Assembly (NCBI RefSeq): GCF_019510245.1
Contig: NZ_JAEKKT010000130.1
Location: 19,536 to 83,535, forward strand
DNA: 64,000 nucleotides
Reading direction: 5' to 3'
Source: Streptomyces sp.
GTDB lineage: Bacteria; Actinomycetota; Actinomycetes; Streptomycetales; Streptomycetaceae
Both the position numbers and the translations under genes were made by a program. Position 1 is the stretch's first letter. Each line of letters begins with the position of its first letter. The notes under the pieces were generated by a model. The model made no database searches and was not told the DNA's origin. It saw only the letters and a list, made by a program, of their open reading frames with translations. This document shows, in pieces, positions 42,593-51,248 of this stretch.

Positions 42593-42673
42593 AGCGCCCC
42601 GAAGGGGCGCTGGGGGTGCCCCCGGCCGGAGGCTGGGGGAGGAACTGCGCGACCAGCCCCAGCGGCGCCGCTG
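42593..42673. repeat. Intergenic palindromic repeat, copy 3
   Basis: AGCGCCCC-GA-AGGGGCGCT hairpin, then GGGGGTGCCCCCGGCC, a GGCTGGGGGA stretch and the core GGAACTGCGCGACCAGCC, then GGCGCCGCT. It directly follows the Ddn-like gene (20 bp after the stop) and could end both that gene and the convergent DUF3455 gene. Confidence 0.8.
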
Positions 42674-42732
42674 TCGGCTGACGGCAGAAGCCGGACGGCG
42701 AGGCGGCTTGTCTCGGCCCCCCAGCCTCGCGC

Positions 42733-43284
42733 TCAGCTCGCCTTGTAGAACGCGTACGTCGCCGAGTACGGCACCGACACCTGGTCGGTGCCGGTGCACG
42801 CGGCGGCCGGGGCCACGCCGCCCTCCGTGTCGAGGCGCTGGACGTACGTGACGCCCTCGAACGTCCCGGCGCCGCGGGTGGCCGTGGCCTTCAGGAGGAG
42901 TTCGGGGACGGCGCCGTCCTTGGGGGACGTGGCGACCGCGGAGGCGTTGACGGCGCTGCCGTCGACCGTGGAGACCCAGACCGGGCCACGGGAGTGCAGG
43001 GCGACCGGGCGGTGGGCGCGGTCCCGCTTGTCGGAGAGGGTGGCGGCGGGCTCCAGGAGCTTCCAGGCACCGTCGGTGCAGCTGTACGTCTGCACGCCGT
43101 GCGCGGAGTAGACGCCGGTCAGCTTGTTGCCGTCGGGCACGGCGAGCGCGGCGGGGGCGTGCACAGCCGGGAGGTGGGCGGGCCGCGCGGAGTAGGCCTG
43201 GACGGCGGTCGTACCCGCCAGGGTGGCGGCGGCCGCGGCGGCGACGGCCACGGTGGTCAGGGCGATTCTCTTGGCGAGCTTCAT
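42733..43284 (-). CDS. DUF3455 secreted protein
   Basis: A protein of 183 residues with a signal peptide (LAKRIALTTVAVAAAAAATLAG, cut near VQA). The mature part has VYSAHGVQTYSCTDGAWKLLEPAATL, the mark of DUF3455, and GVAPAAACTGTDQVSVPYSATYAFY at the end, with two cysteines likely paired. Function is unknown; relatives occur in fungi and bacteria as extracellular proteins. GGAG lies 8 bp before the ATG. The 200-bp gap upstream (43285-43484) shows no gene. Confidence 0.85.
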   Translation of the reverse strand: MKLAKRIALTTVAVAAAAAATLAGTTAVQAYSARPAHLPAVHAPAALAVPDGNKLTGVYSAHGVQTYSCTDGAWKLLEPAATLSDKRDRAHRPVALHSRGPVWVSTVDGSAVNASAVATSPKDGAVPELLLKATATRGAGTFEGVTYVQRLDTEGGVAPAAACTGTDQVSVPYSATYAFYKAS

Positions 43285-43484
43285 GGAGTGGGCTCCAGGG
43301 ATGTCGTGCGTGTTCCGGGAAGGGAGAGCGGCCGGACATCGACGACTCGGAAACCGGCCGTCCCCCTTGTCGTGTCCGGACGCTACGGATCCGCCGCCCC
43401 TTCCGGAGCCGGTTTCACGATCTCTGCCCGCCCGGGACACCTCACCGATCCCCAAAGGGCAAGCCGAAGGCCCCGGTTGCCCCC

Positions 43485-44951
43485 TCACCCCGGCCAGACG
43501 ATCGCCTGCACCTCGCTGTAGGCGTGCAGGGCGTACGAGCCCACGTCCCGGCCGACCCCGCTCTTCTTGAAGCCACCGAAGGGTGCCTCCATGTTGCGGC
43601 CCACCGTGTTGACGCCGACCCCGCCCGCCCGCAGCCGCCGCGCCACCCGGAAGGCCCGGGCCACGTCCCCGGACCAGACGTAGTCGATGAGGCCGAAGTC
43701 GGAGTCGTTGGCGAGGGCGATGCCCTCCTCCTCGTCGTCGAAGGGGACGACGGAGACGACGGGGCCGAAGATCTCCTCGCGGGCCACCCGCATGTCGTTC
43801 GTGCAGTCGGCGAGCAAGGTCGGCGTGACGTAGAAACCCCGGTCCAGCGGCGGGCGTTCGCCGCCCGTCACCACCGTCGCCCCTTCCTTCCGGCCGAGTT
43901 CGACGTACGACTCGACGCGCGACCGGTGTTCGGCGCTGATCACCGGGCCGACCACCGTGTCCGCAGCGGCCGGGTCCCCGACCCTCAACCGGTCGGCGTA
44001 CGCGGCGAGTTCGGTCACCAGCCGGTCGTACAGCCCGCGCTGCACCAGCACCCGCGTCGGCGCCGTACAGATCTGCCCGCTGTAGAAGGAGAAGGTGGTG
44101 CCGATGCCCGCCACCGCCGAGCCGACGTCCGCGTCCTCGAAGACGACCGCCGCGCCCTTCCCGCCCAGCTCCATCAACTGCCGTTTCATGTCCCGCCCGC
44201 ACACCTCGGCGATGCGCTGCCCGACGGCGGTGGAGCCGGTGAAGCTGACCATGTCGACGTCGGGGGAGGCCACGGCCGCCTCGCCGACACCGGTCGACCG
44301 CCCGGAGACGACGTTCACCACCCCGGCCGGCGCCCCCGCCGCCTCCAGGGCCTCCGCCATCCGGTAGACGGAGAGAGGGTCCTGCGGAGCGGGTTTCACC
44401 ACCACGGTGTTGCCCATCGCCAGCGCCGGCGCAATCTTGCCCGCCGGGTTGGCCCACGGGTTGTTGTACGAGGTGATGCAGCTGACCACGCCGACCGGCT
44501 GGCGCACGGCGAGCGCGCCCATCACGCCCGCCCTTCCCATCGGGCCGGCCTCGTTGATCTGCGGCGGGATCGCCCACTCGGCCGGTTCGACGGTCGCGTA
44601 CCGGCGGAACCGGGCCACGGCCACCCCCACCTGCATGGCGCGGGCGGTGCCGGTGGTCGCGCCCGTCTCGGCGCGGGCGAGGTCCGCGTACTCGACCAGC
44701 CGCCCGCGGATGAGGTCGGCGGCCCGCCCGAGCACCGCGGCCCGCTCCCCCGCCGGCGTCCGCGACCAGCCGTCGAAGGCCTCCCGGGCGGCCGCGCAGG
44801 CGGCCAGCACCTGGTCGCGGGAGGCCTCGGGGGCCCGGCCGACGGTCTCCTCCGTGGCCGGGTCGACGACCTCGTAGTACCCGTCGTCGGGAGCCACCCA
44901 CCGGCCGCCGACGAACAGCCGCTGCCCGTCCGCGTCGCTCGCCTCGCTCAC
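43485..44951 (-). CDS. Aldehyde dehydrogenase
   Basis: A protein of 488 residues of the NAD(P)-dependent ALDH superfamily. The cofactor loop is VSFTGSTAVGQRIAE, the general base Glu is in MELGGKGAAVVFEDAD, and the catalytic cysteine is in FSFYSGQICTAPTRV near residue 290. Typical C-terminal EEIFGPVVSVVPFDDEEEG is present. The GTG start overlaps the TGA of the amidohydrolase gene by 4 bp, so it is the last gene of the LLM-amidohydrolase-ALDH operon. It should oxidise an aldehyde released by the preceding steps. Confidence 0.92.
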   Translation of the reverse strand: MSEASDADGQRLFVGGRWVAPDDGYYEVVDPATEETVGRAPEASRDQVLAACAAAREAFDGWSRTPAGERAAVLGRAADLIRGRLVEYADLARAETGATTGTARAMQVGVAVARFRRYATVEPAEWAIPPQINEAGPMGRAGVMGALAVRQPVGVVSCITSYNNPWANPAGKIAPALAMGNTVVVKPAPQDPLSVYRMAEALEAAGAPAGVVNVVSGRSTGVGEAAVASPDVDMVSFTGSTAVGQRIAEVCGRDMKRQLMELGGKGAAVVFEDADVGSAVAGIGTTFSFYSGQICTAPTRVLVQRGLYDRLVTELAAYADRLRVGDPAAADTVVGPVISAEHRSRVESYVELGRKEGATVVTGGERPPLDRGFYVTPTLLADCTNDMRVAREEIFGPVVSVVPFDDEEEGIALANDSDFGLIDYVWSGDVARAFRVARRLRAGGVGVNTVGRNMEAPFGGFKKSGVGRDVGSYALHAYSEVQAIVWPG

Positions 44952-46678
44952 CGGGTGCTCACCGTCCTGGTGTCCCGCCCGGAGCGCAGCACCTTCCCCG
45001 GTACGGCCCCGCTCACCACGTCGTCCCGGATCGCCTCGACGCCGTTGACCCAGACCGCCCGCACGCCGATCGCCTTCGCGTCCAGGCGCGGACTGTCTCC
45101 CGGCAGGTCGTGCACCAGGGTGGCCTGGCCGGCGGCGATCCGCTCCGGGTCGAAGAGCACCAGGTCGGCATGGAAGCCCTCCGCGATCCGCCCCCGCTCC
45201 CGCAGCCCGAAGAGCCGGGCGGGATCGTCGGTCAGCATCTTCACCGCCTGTTCCAGGCCGACCAGCTTGCGGCCGCGCAGGCAGTCGCCGATGAACCGGG
45301 TGGTGTACGGGGCCCCGCACATCCGGTCCAGATGCGCCCCCGCGTCGGACCCGCCGAGCATGACGTCCTCGTGCTGCCAGGTCTCGGCGCGCAGTGCCCA
45401 GGAGGCCGGGTCGTTGTCGGTGGGCATGGGCCACAGGACGGTGCGGAGGTCGTCGGCGGCGCAGATCTCGACCAGGGTGTGGAAGGGGTCCTGGCCCCGC
45501 TCCTGTGCTATGTCACGCACCACCCGGCCGGACAGCCCGGCGTTCGCCTCGCTGTAGGTGTCCCCGATGACGTACCGCCCGAAGTTCGCGAGCCGCCGGA
45601 AGACCCCGGCCTCCTTGGACTGGGCGCGCGCCAGCATCTCGGCCCGTACGTCCGGATCGCGCAGCTTCTCGATCCGCTCGGGAACCGGCAGCCCGAGGAC
45701 CGGACCCCACCCGGGGATGAGGTTCAGCGCGCAGAAGGTCCCGAGCGACATGTTCATGGGCGTGAGGATCGGCATGGTCAGCGCCACGACCCTGCCGCCC
45801 GCCTTCCGGGCCCGCTCGCTCGCCTGGAGCTGCCGCGGCACCCGCTCCGGCACGGCGGCGTCCACGGTCAGCACGTTCCAGTTCAGGGGCCGCCCGGCCA
45901 CCGCGCTCATCTCGGCGAACAGTTCGATCTCGGCGTCGCTGAACTGGTCGAGGCACCCGGCGACGATCGCCTCGATCTGCGTCCCCTCGTGCTCCCCCAC
46001 GGCCCGCGACAGCGCGAGCAGCTCCGCGGGGAGCGCGTGCCGGGACGCGACCGGCTGCCCGTCCCCGTCCGAGTGCGTGCCGGACTGGGTGGTGGAGAAC
46101 CCCCACGCCCCCGCGTCCATGGCCTCGTGCAGCAGCCGCACGATCTCCCCGAGCTGCTCCTCGCTCGGCTGCCCGCCCACCGCGTCCGCCCCCATCACGT
46201 ACCGGCGCAGCGCACAGTGCCCCACCATGAACCCGGCGTTGACGGCGATCCGCCCCTCCAGCGCGTCCAGGTACTCCCCGAACGAGCTCCAGCTCCAGGG
46301 CGCCCCCTCCTCCAGCGCGACCAGCGACATCCCCTCGACCTTGGACATCATGCGGCGCGTGTAGTCGGCGTCCTCGGGACGCCCCGGGTTCAGGGGCGCG
46401 AGGGTGAAGCCGCAGTTCCCGGCGGCGACGGTCGTCACCCCGTGGTTCAGGGAGGGGGTCGCGTACGGGTCCCAGAAGAGCTGGGCGTCGTAGTGCGTGT
46501 GCGGATCGACGAACCCGGGCGCGAGCACGAGCCCCGTGGCGTCCTCGCTGGTCCGGGATTCCTCGGTGACGGTGCCGATGACGGCGATACGACCGTCACG
46601 GATACCGACGTCGGCGACGACAGCGGGCACTCCGGTCCCGTCGACAACCGTCGCCCCTTTGATGACGTGATCGAGCAT
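44948..46678 (-). CDS. Amidohydrolase (D-aminoacylase/dihydroorotase-like)
   Basis: A metal-dependent hydrolase of 576 residues. It opens MLDHVIKGATVVDGTGVPAV, then LVLAPGFVDPHTHYDAQLFWDP with the HxH metal ligands (about 64-72), as in N-acyl-D-amino-acid deacylases and related enzymes. LGGSDAGAHLDRM near residue 440 has the catalytic Asp. The C-terminus returns to the small beta domain (HADLVLFDPERIAAG). GAGGAGG is 8 bp before the ATG. It would cleave an amide, lactam or related bond. It follows the LLM gene by 131 bp, a gap filled by repeat copy 4. Confidence 0.88.
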   Translation of the reverse strand: MLDHVIKGATVVDGTGVPAVVADVGIRDGRIAVIGTVTEESRTSEDATGLVLAPGFVDPHTHYDAQLFWDPYATPSLNHGVTTVAAGNCGFTLAPLNPGRPEDADYTRRMMSKVEGMSLVALEEGAPWSWSSFGEYLDALEGRIAVNAGFMVGHCALRRYVMGADAVGGQPSEEQLGEIVRLLHEAMDAGAWGFSTTQSGTHSDGDGQPVASRHALPAELLALSRAVGEHEGTQIEAIVAGCLDQFSDAEIELFAEMSAVAGRPLNWNVLTVDAAVPERVPRQLQASERARKAGGRVVALTMPILTPMNMSLGTFCALNLIPGWGPVLGLPVPERIEKLRDPDVRAEMLARAQSKEAGVFRRLANFGRYVIGDTYSEANAGLSGRVVRDIAQERGQDPFHTLVEICAADDLRTVLWPMPTDNDPASWALRAETWQHEDVMLGGSDAGAHLDRMCGAPYTTRFIGDCLRGRKLVGLEQAVKMLTDDPARLFGLRERGRIAEGFHADLVLFDPERIAAGQATLVHDLPGDSPRLDAKAIGVRAVWVNGVEAIRDDVVSGAVPGKVLRSGRDTRTVSTR

Positions 46679-46724
46679 TGACCTTGCCTCCTCAGCATGC
46701 GCTGCGGTGACGGACCTGTCTTTC

Positions 46725-46780
46725 AGGGGCGCTGGGGGTACCCCCGGCCGAAGGCTGGGGGAGGAACTGCGCGACCAGCC
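46725..46780. repeat. Intergenic palindromic repeat, copy 4
   Basis: AGGGGCGCT, then GGGGGTACCCCCGGCC, AGGCTGGGGGA and the core GGAACTGCGCGACCAGCC. It is nearly identical to copy 3. It sits inside the LLM-amidohydrolase operon, between two genes on the same strand, where it might reduce read-through or stabilise mRNA ends. Confidence 0.8.
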
Positions 46781-46809
46781 ACAACCCACCCGCACCCGCC
46801 GACGCGCCC

Positions 46810-47928
46810 TCAAGCCCCCTGACGGAACCGCGTCGTCCGATGCACAGGGTCCGTGTCGATCTTCGGAATCACGTGCTCCCCGATCAACCTGATCGTCTGC
46901 AGCGTCTCCTCCTTCGGCACCCCCACCGGCAACCCGAAGCTCAGCTGATCCGCCCCGGCCTGCTCCCACCGCTTGCACTGCCGCAGCACCTCGTCGGGAT
47001 CGCCGCAGATCAGCAGCTCCTCCTCGACCAGCAGCTCCACGAACTCCGGCGTGTACTCGGGCAGCGTCTCCGGCCACTCCGGGAACCCCTCGGGCCGCGG
47101 GAACGTGTCGTGGTACCGGAACACCAGTGAGGGGAGGTAGTGCAGCCCCCCGGACGCCGCGATCCGGATCGCCTCGTCGTGCGTGGGCGCGCAGATCGCG
47201 GTCGTGGTCACCATCACGTTGTCGTTGACGAAGTCCCCGACCGGCTCGGCGTTCACGATCGCCGTCTTGTACTGCTCAAGCACCCACTCCATGTCGGAGA
47301 CCTTCTGGATGCTGAACCCGAGCACCCCGAGCCCCTTCTTCGCGGCCATGGCGTACGACGGCGGGGACCCGGCCGCGTACCACATCGCCGGGTGGGACTT
47401 CCCGTACGGCTTCGGCAGCACCTTGCGCGGCGGCAGCTGCCAGTGCTTGCCCTGGAAGCCGACGTACTCGTCCTGGAGCCACATCTTGGGGAACTCCGCG
47501 ATCGTCTCCTCCCAGATCTCCTTGGTGTAGTTCATGTCGGTCACACCGGGGATGAACCCGAGGATCTCGTGGGAGCCGGCGCCGCGTCCGCTGCCGAACT
47601 CGAAGCGGTTGCCGCTGAGATGGTCGAGCATGGCGACCTTCTCGGCGACCTTCACCGGGTGGTTGACCTGGGCGAGGGGGTTGAAGATCCCCGAGCCGAG
47701 GTGGATCCGCTCGGTGGCGTGGGCCAGGTAGCCCAGGTAGACGTCGTTGGCGGACAGGTGGGAGTACTCGTCGAGGAAGTGGTGCTCGGAGGCCCAGGCG
47801 TACTTGAAGCCGGACTGGTCCGCCTGGATGACGTACTCGGTCTCCTCCATCAGTGCCTTGTGCTCGGCCAGCGGGTCGGTCTCGGCTCGCTTGCCCACGT
47901 ATCCCTGTACAAAGAGCCCGAATTCCAA
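46810..47928 (-). CDS. Luciferase-like (LLM) monooxygenase
   Basis: A flavin or F420 oxidoreductase of 372 residues. MEFGLFVQGY at the start, WASEHHFLDEYSHLSAN (about 45-61) and KVAMLDHLSGNRFEFGSGRGAGSHE are the LLM core. The start codon must be TTG at 47928, since a TGA lies three codons upstream in frame and the family opening begins here. Operator site C is 24 bp upstream and site D 88 bp upstream. It is the first gene of the operon with the amidohydrolase and ALDH. It may hydroxylate or Baeyer-Villiger-oxidise the pathway substrate; that is inference. Confidence 0.88.
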   Translation of the reverse strand: MEFGLFVQGYVGKRAETDPLAEHKALMEETEYVIQADQSGFKYAWASEHHFLDEYSHLSANDVYLGYLAHATERIHLGSGIFNPLAQVNHPVKVAEKVAMLDHLSGNRFEFGSGRGAGSHEILGFIPGVTDMNYTKEIWEETIAEFPKMWLQDEYVGFQGKHWQLPPRKVLPKPYGKSHPAMWYAAGSPPSYAMAAKKGLGVLGFSIQKVSDMEWVLEQYKTAIVNAEPVGDFVNDNVMVTTTAICAPTHDEAIRIAASGGLHYLPSLVFRYHDTFPRPEGFPEWPETLPEYTPEFVELLVEEELLICGDPDEVLRQCKRWEQAGADQLSFGLPVGVPKEETLQTIRLIGEHVIPKIDTDPVHRTTRFRQGA

Positions 47929-47951
47929 GGCGGTTCACCGTCCCATATTTC

Positions 47952-47966
47952 CTGACGCTCCGTCAG
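47952..47966. promoter_or_regulatory. CTGACG-N3-CGTCAG operator (site C)
   Basis: CTGACGCTCCGTCAG is perfect, 24 bp before the TTG start of the LLM operon. It lies in the only promoter-sized space (47929-48026) between the two catabolic operons. Confidence 0.8.
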
Positions 47967-48015
47967 ATACCGTTCGTTGGCCGACTGTCGCACCGGCCGC
48001 CTCCACCGTCAATAG

Positions 48016-48030
48016 CTGACGAGCCGTCAG
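48016..48030. promoter_or_regulatory. CTGACG-N3-CGTCAG operator (site D)
   Basis: CTGACGAGCCGTCAG is perfect, 64 bp from site C centre to centre. It overlaps the stop codon of the SDR gene, so its target must be the LLM operon rather than the SDR gene. Two sites about six helical turns apart could allow looping. Confidence 0.75.
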
Positions 48031-48797
48031 ATGACGCTGACCCCCGCCAGCCACCCCCCGTCGATCACGAACGGCTGCCCGGTGATGTACGACGAGTCGT
48101 CCGAGGTCAGGAAGAGTGCCAGCCTGGCCACCTCCTCCGCCCGCCCGATCCGGCCCAGCGGCACGAGCTTGCGGTACAGCTCGTCCAGCGCGCGGCTCAT
48201 CTCGGCGGGGTCCGCGGTGGGGTCGAGCCGGGCCGGGTTGGACATCGCGGTGTCGATGGCACCGGGGCAGATCGCGTTGACGCGGATCCGCCGGGCTGCC
48301 AGTTCCAGCGCGGCGACCCGGGTGAGGCCCAGCACCGCATGCTTGGTGGCGGCGTAGGTGCCGACCGCCGCCATCCCGGTCAGTGCGGTGTAGGAGGCCG
48401 TGTTGACGATGGTCCCGCCGTCGTCCAGTTCGGGCGCCACCGTCTTCATGCCGAGGAAGCAGCCGACCTGGTTGACCTGCACGACCTGCATGAACTCGTC
48501 GAGGGGCGTGTCCACGAGCGCGTTGAAGCGCAGGATGCCGGCGTTGTTCACCAGGCCGTCGAGGCGGCCGTACGCCCGCTTCGCGGCGGCGACGGCGGCC
48601 TGCCACTCCGCCTCCACCCCCACGTCCAGGTGGACGTAGGCCGCCCCGATCTCCTTGGCGAGGGCCTCGCCCAGGTCGTCCAGCACATCGGCGACGACGA
48701 CTTTCGCGCCCTCCGCGACGAAGAGCCGCGCCTCCTGCTCGCCCTGCCCGCGCGCCGCCCCGGTGACGATGACGACCCGCCCGTCCAGCTTGCCCAT
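48027..48797 (-). CDS. Short-chain dehydrogenase, hydroxysteroid dehydrogenase-like
   Basis: A classical SDR of 256 residues. [20 protein letters not shown] is the cofactor loop (about 8-27), VADVLDD suggests NAD preference by the Asp after strand 2, LVNNAGIL is the NNAG motif, and YAATK near residue 152 is catalytic. The overall pattern is closest to 3-alpha/20-beta-hydroxysteroid dehydrogenases of Streptomyces. It is the last gene of a three-gene operon with an LLM protein (9 bp upstream) and an amidohydrolase. It would oxidise a secondary alcohol in the pathway. Confidence 0.9.
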   Translation of the reverse strand: MGKLDGRVVIVTGAARGQGEQEARLFVAEGAKVVVADVLDDLGEALAKEIGAAYVHLDVGVEAEWQAAVAAAKRAYGRLDGLVNNAGILRFNALVDTPLDEFMQVVQVNQVGCFLGMKTVAPELDDGGTIVNTASYTALTGMAAVGTYAATKHAVLGLTRVAALELAARRIRVNAICPGAIDTAMSNPARLDPTADPAEMSRALDELYRKLVPLGRIGRAEEVARLALFLTSDDSSYITGQPFVIDGGWLAGVSVI

Positions 48798-48806
48798 GCC
48801 ACTCCC

Positions 48807-49730
48807 TCAGGTGAGTAGGGGCGCGACATCCGCCCCGAACGCCTCGATCTGGTCGATGAGTTCGGCCCGGCTCCGGCTGCGGAACCGCACCTGGACCTGG
48901 TGCACGCCCATCGCGCCGTACGCCCGCAGGGACTCGGCGAGGGCCTCGGGGGCACCGCTGAGGGTGCGGCGGCCGACCTCCCAGCCGGGGGTGCCGACGT
49001 ACAGCGGTTCGGTGATCGCGCCGACGGTGATCGGCTCCTCGACGCCGGCGTCCGCGCGCAGCCGCAGCAGCCGTCCGATCTGGGCCGGGAGCCGGTCCCG
49101 CGGGTCGCCCTGCGGCAGCCAGCCGTCGCCCTTGAGCGCGGCCCGGCGGACGGCCGCGGGCGAGGACCCGCCGACCCACACCGGCACCCGCTCCTGCGCG
49201 GGACGGGGCCGCTGCCCGAGCCCCTCGAAGTCGTAGAACTTCCCGTGATGGGACGGGAACTCGTCCGCCCCGAGCGCGGCCCGCAACGCGTCGATCGCCT
49301 CGTCGAGGACCGCGCCGCGCTGCCCGAAGTCCACCCCCAGCACCTCGAACTCCTCCCGCACGTGCCCGGCGCCGACACCGAGGATCAGGCGGCCGCCGGA
49401 GAGGTGGTCGAGGGTCGCGTACTGCTTGGCGGAGAGCAGGGGGTGGCGCAGGCCCACCACGGCGACATGGCTGAGCAGCCGCACCCGCTCGGTCACCGCC
49501 GCCAGGTGGGCGAGGGTGGCCACCGGGTCGTACCAGACCGTGCTCATGGCCTCGGCCAGCCGGTGCGGGATCGCCACGTGGTCGCAGACGGCGAGGTAGG
49601 CGAAGCCGGCCCGGTCGACGGCGCGCGCGATCTCGACCAGGTCCGCGGCACCGGCCCCGGCCTCCCAGCCCTCGGCATAGAGGGTCGACTGGGACTGGAC
49701 GGGGAGCTGGATGCCGTGGTCGAGACTCAC
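48807..49730 (-). CDS. LLM-class F420-dependent oxidoreductase
   Basis: A protein of 307 residues. The GTG at 49730 overlaps the TGA of the upstream amidohydrolase by 4 bp and is preferred over an in-frame start 15 bp earlier. LDHGIQLPVQSQ, YLAVCDHVAIP, and YATLDHLSGGRLILGVGAGHVREEF are the motifs of the F420-binding LLM branch. VPVWVGGSSPAAVRRAALKGDGWL is the phosphate-binding end of the barrel. It is the middle gene of the operon under sites E and F and probably reduces or dehydrogenates the substrate with F420. Confidence 0.88.
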   Translation of the reverse strand: MSLDHGIQLPVQSQSTLYAEGWEAGAGAADLVEIARAVDRAGFAYLAVCDHVAIPHRLAEAMSTVWYDPVATLAHLAAVTERVRLLSHVAVVGLRHPLLSAKQYATLDHLSGGRLILGVGAGHVREEFEVLGVDFGQRGAVLDEAIDALRAALGADEFPSHHGKFYDFEGLGQRPRPAQERVPVWVGGSSPAAVRRAALKGDGWLPQGDPRDRLPAQIGRLLRLRADAGVEEPITVGAITEPLYVGTPGWEVGRRTLSGAPEALAESLRAYGAMGVHQVQVRFRSRSRAELIDQIEAFGADVAPLLT

Positions 49731-50971
49731 CGGGGACCGCCCCACAGCCCCTGGGGAGTCAGCCCCAGCAGCTCGATCGCGTTGCCGCGGACGATCCGCT
49801 CGACCGCGTCCGGCGCCAGGTGCCCCATCTGCGCCTCGCCGACCTCCCTGGACTTCGGCCAGGTGGAGTCGGAGTGCGGGTAGTCGGTCTCGTACAGGAC
49901 GTTGCCGAGGCCGATGGCGTCGAGGTTCCTCAGGCCGAAGGCGTCGTCGAAGAAGCAGCCGTAGACGTGCTCGGCGAAGAGTTCGGAGGGCGGGCGGGTG
50001 ACCTTGTCGGCGACGCCGCCCCAGGCGCGGTTCTCCTCCCAGACGACGTCGGCGCGCTCCAGGATGTAGGGGATCCAGCCGATCTGGCCCTCCGCGTACA
50101 TCACCTTCAGGTTCGGGAAGCGCTCGAACTTGCCGCTCATCAGCCAGTCGACCATCGAGAAGCAGCAGTTGGCGAAGGTGATGGTGGAGCCGACGGCCGG
50201 CGGGGCGTCGGCGGAGGTGGAGGGCATCCTGCTGCTGGAGCCGATGTGCATGGCGACGACCGTGCCGGTCTCGTCACAGGCAGCGAGGAAGGGGTCCCAG
50301 TCGTCGGTGTGGACGGAGGGCAGCCCCAGGTGCGGGGGTATCTCGGAGAAGGCGACCGCGCGGACCCCGCGGGCCGCGTTGCGGCGGACCTCGGCGGCGG
50401 CCAGCCCGGCGTCCCAGAGGGGGATGAGGGTGAGGGGTATCAGGCGCCCCCGGGCGAGCGGGCCGCACCACTCCTCCACCATCCAGTCGTTGTAGGCCTG
50501 GACGCAGAGCAGGGCCAGCTCGCGGTCCTGGGCCTCGGTGAAGGTCTGCCCGCAGAAGCGGGGGAAGGTCGGGAAGCAGAGCGCGGACTGGACGTGGTTG
50601 ACGTCCATGTCGGCGAGCCGCTCCGGCACGTCGTAGGACCCCGCCCGCATCTGCTCGTACGTGATCACTTCGAGCTTGATCTCGTCGCGGGAGTAGCCGA
50701 CGGCGGTGTCGAGGCGGGTGAGGGGGCGGTGCAGGTCCTCGTAGATCCACCAGTCGCCGACGGGGCCGTCCTCGCCCGGCTCGCCCATCACCGGCTTGAA
50801 CCTGCCGCCGAGGAAGCTCATTTCCCTCAGCGGGGCCCGGACTGTGCGCGGGCCGACGTCCAGGTACTTCTTCGGGAGGCGGGACTGCCAGACGTCCGGC
50901 GGCTCCACGGTGTGGTCGTCGACGGAGATGATCAGCGGAAGGGTGCCGTCCTGGGTGTCCATGGCGCTCAC
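49727..50971 (-). CDS. Amidohydrolase family 2 (metal-dependent TIM-barrel hydrolase/decarboxylase)
   Basis: A protein of 414 residues. ISVDDHTVEPPDVW is the N-terminal metal-binding strand in the variant with DxH, then VAMHIGSSSRMPSTS, MYAEGQIGWIPYILERAD and ETDYPHSDSTWP with the catalytic Asp. These are the marks of the aminocarboxymuconate-semialdehyde-decarboxylase-like amidohydrolases. Such genes are frequent in actinobacterial steroid and aromatic catabolic clusters. The start is GTG at 50971 or ATG at 50962, neither with a good ribosome site. Site E lies 13 bp upstream. It is the first gene of the operon with the LLM and SDR genes. Confidence 0.88.
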   Translation of the reverse strand: MSAMDTQDGTLPLIISVDDHTVEPPDVWQSRLPKKYLDVGPRTVRAPLREMSFLGGRFKPVMGEPGEDGPVGDWWIYEDLHRPLTRLDTAVGYSRDEIKLEVITYEQMRAGSYDVPERLADMDVNHVQSALCFPTFPRFCGQTFTEAQDRELALLCVQAYNDWMVEEWCGPLARGRLIPLTLIPLWDAGLAAAEVRRNAARGVRAVAFSEIPPHLGLPSVHTDDWDPFLAACDETGTVVAMHIGSSSRMPSTSADAPPAVGSTITFANCCFSMVDWLMSGKFERFPNLKVMYAEGQIGWIPYILERADVVWEENRAWGGVADKVTRPPSELFAEHVYGCFFDDAFGLRNLDAIGLGNVLYETDYPHSDSTWPKSREVGEAQMGHLAPDAVERIVRGNAIELLGLTPQGLWGGPR

Positions 50972-50983
50972 GGTAGCGCCGAT

Positions 50984-50998
50984 CTGACGAACCGTCAG
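50984..50998. promoter_or_regulatory. CTGACG-N3-CGTCAG operator (site E)
   Basis: CTGACGAACCGTCAG is perfect and lies 13 bp before the amidohydrolase start, the same distance as site A from its gene. Confidence 0.8.
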
Positions 50999-51004
50999 CT
51001 AGGG

Positions 51005-51019
51005 ATGACGGTTCGTCAG
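51005..51019. promoter_or_regulatory. CTGACG-N3-CGTCAG operator (site F)
   Basis: ATGACGGTTCGTCAG differs from the consensus only in the first base. It is 21 bp from site E centre to centre, two helical turns, so two dimers could sit on one face. It is 230 bp before the afsR start; the rest of the space (51020-51248) shows no gene. Confidence 0.7.
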
Positions 51020-51248
51020 CCGGTCGCGCTGCACCCGGTGTGCGCCTTCGCCGAACCCGGCGCGGAGGGGCCGGTCCGCCCGCGGAATCGTTCCGCCGGG
51101 AATCAGGCCTGCTGACGGCGGCCGCCGCCGTGTGAAGACTGTGTGGACCACCGCGTGTCGCCCTGTGATCGGTGTCTCCCCCGGCTGACGTGACCCGCCC
51201 GGACAAGGCAGACTGACGGGGTGAAGCGGGATGTCTAGGGGGACGGGC

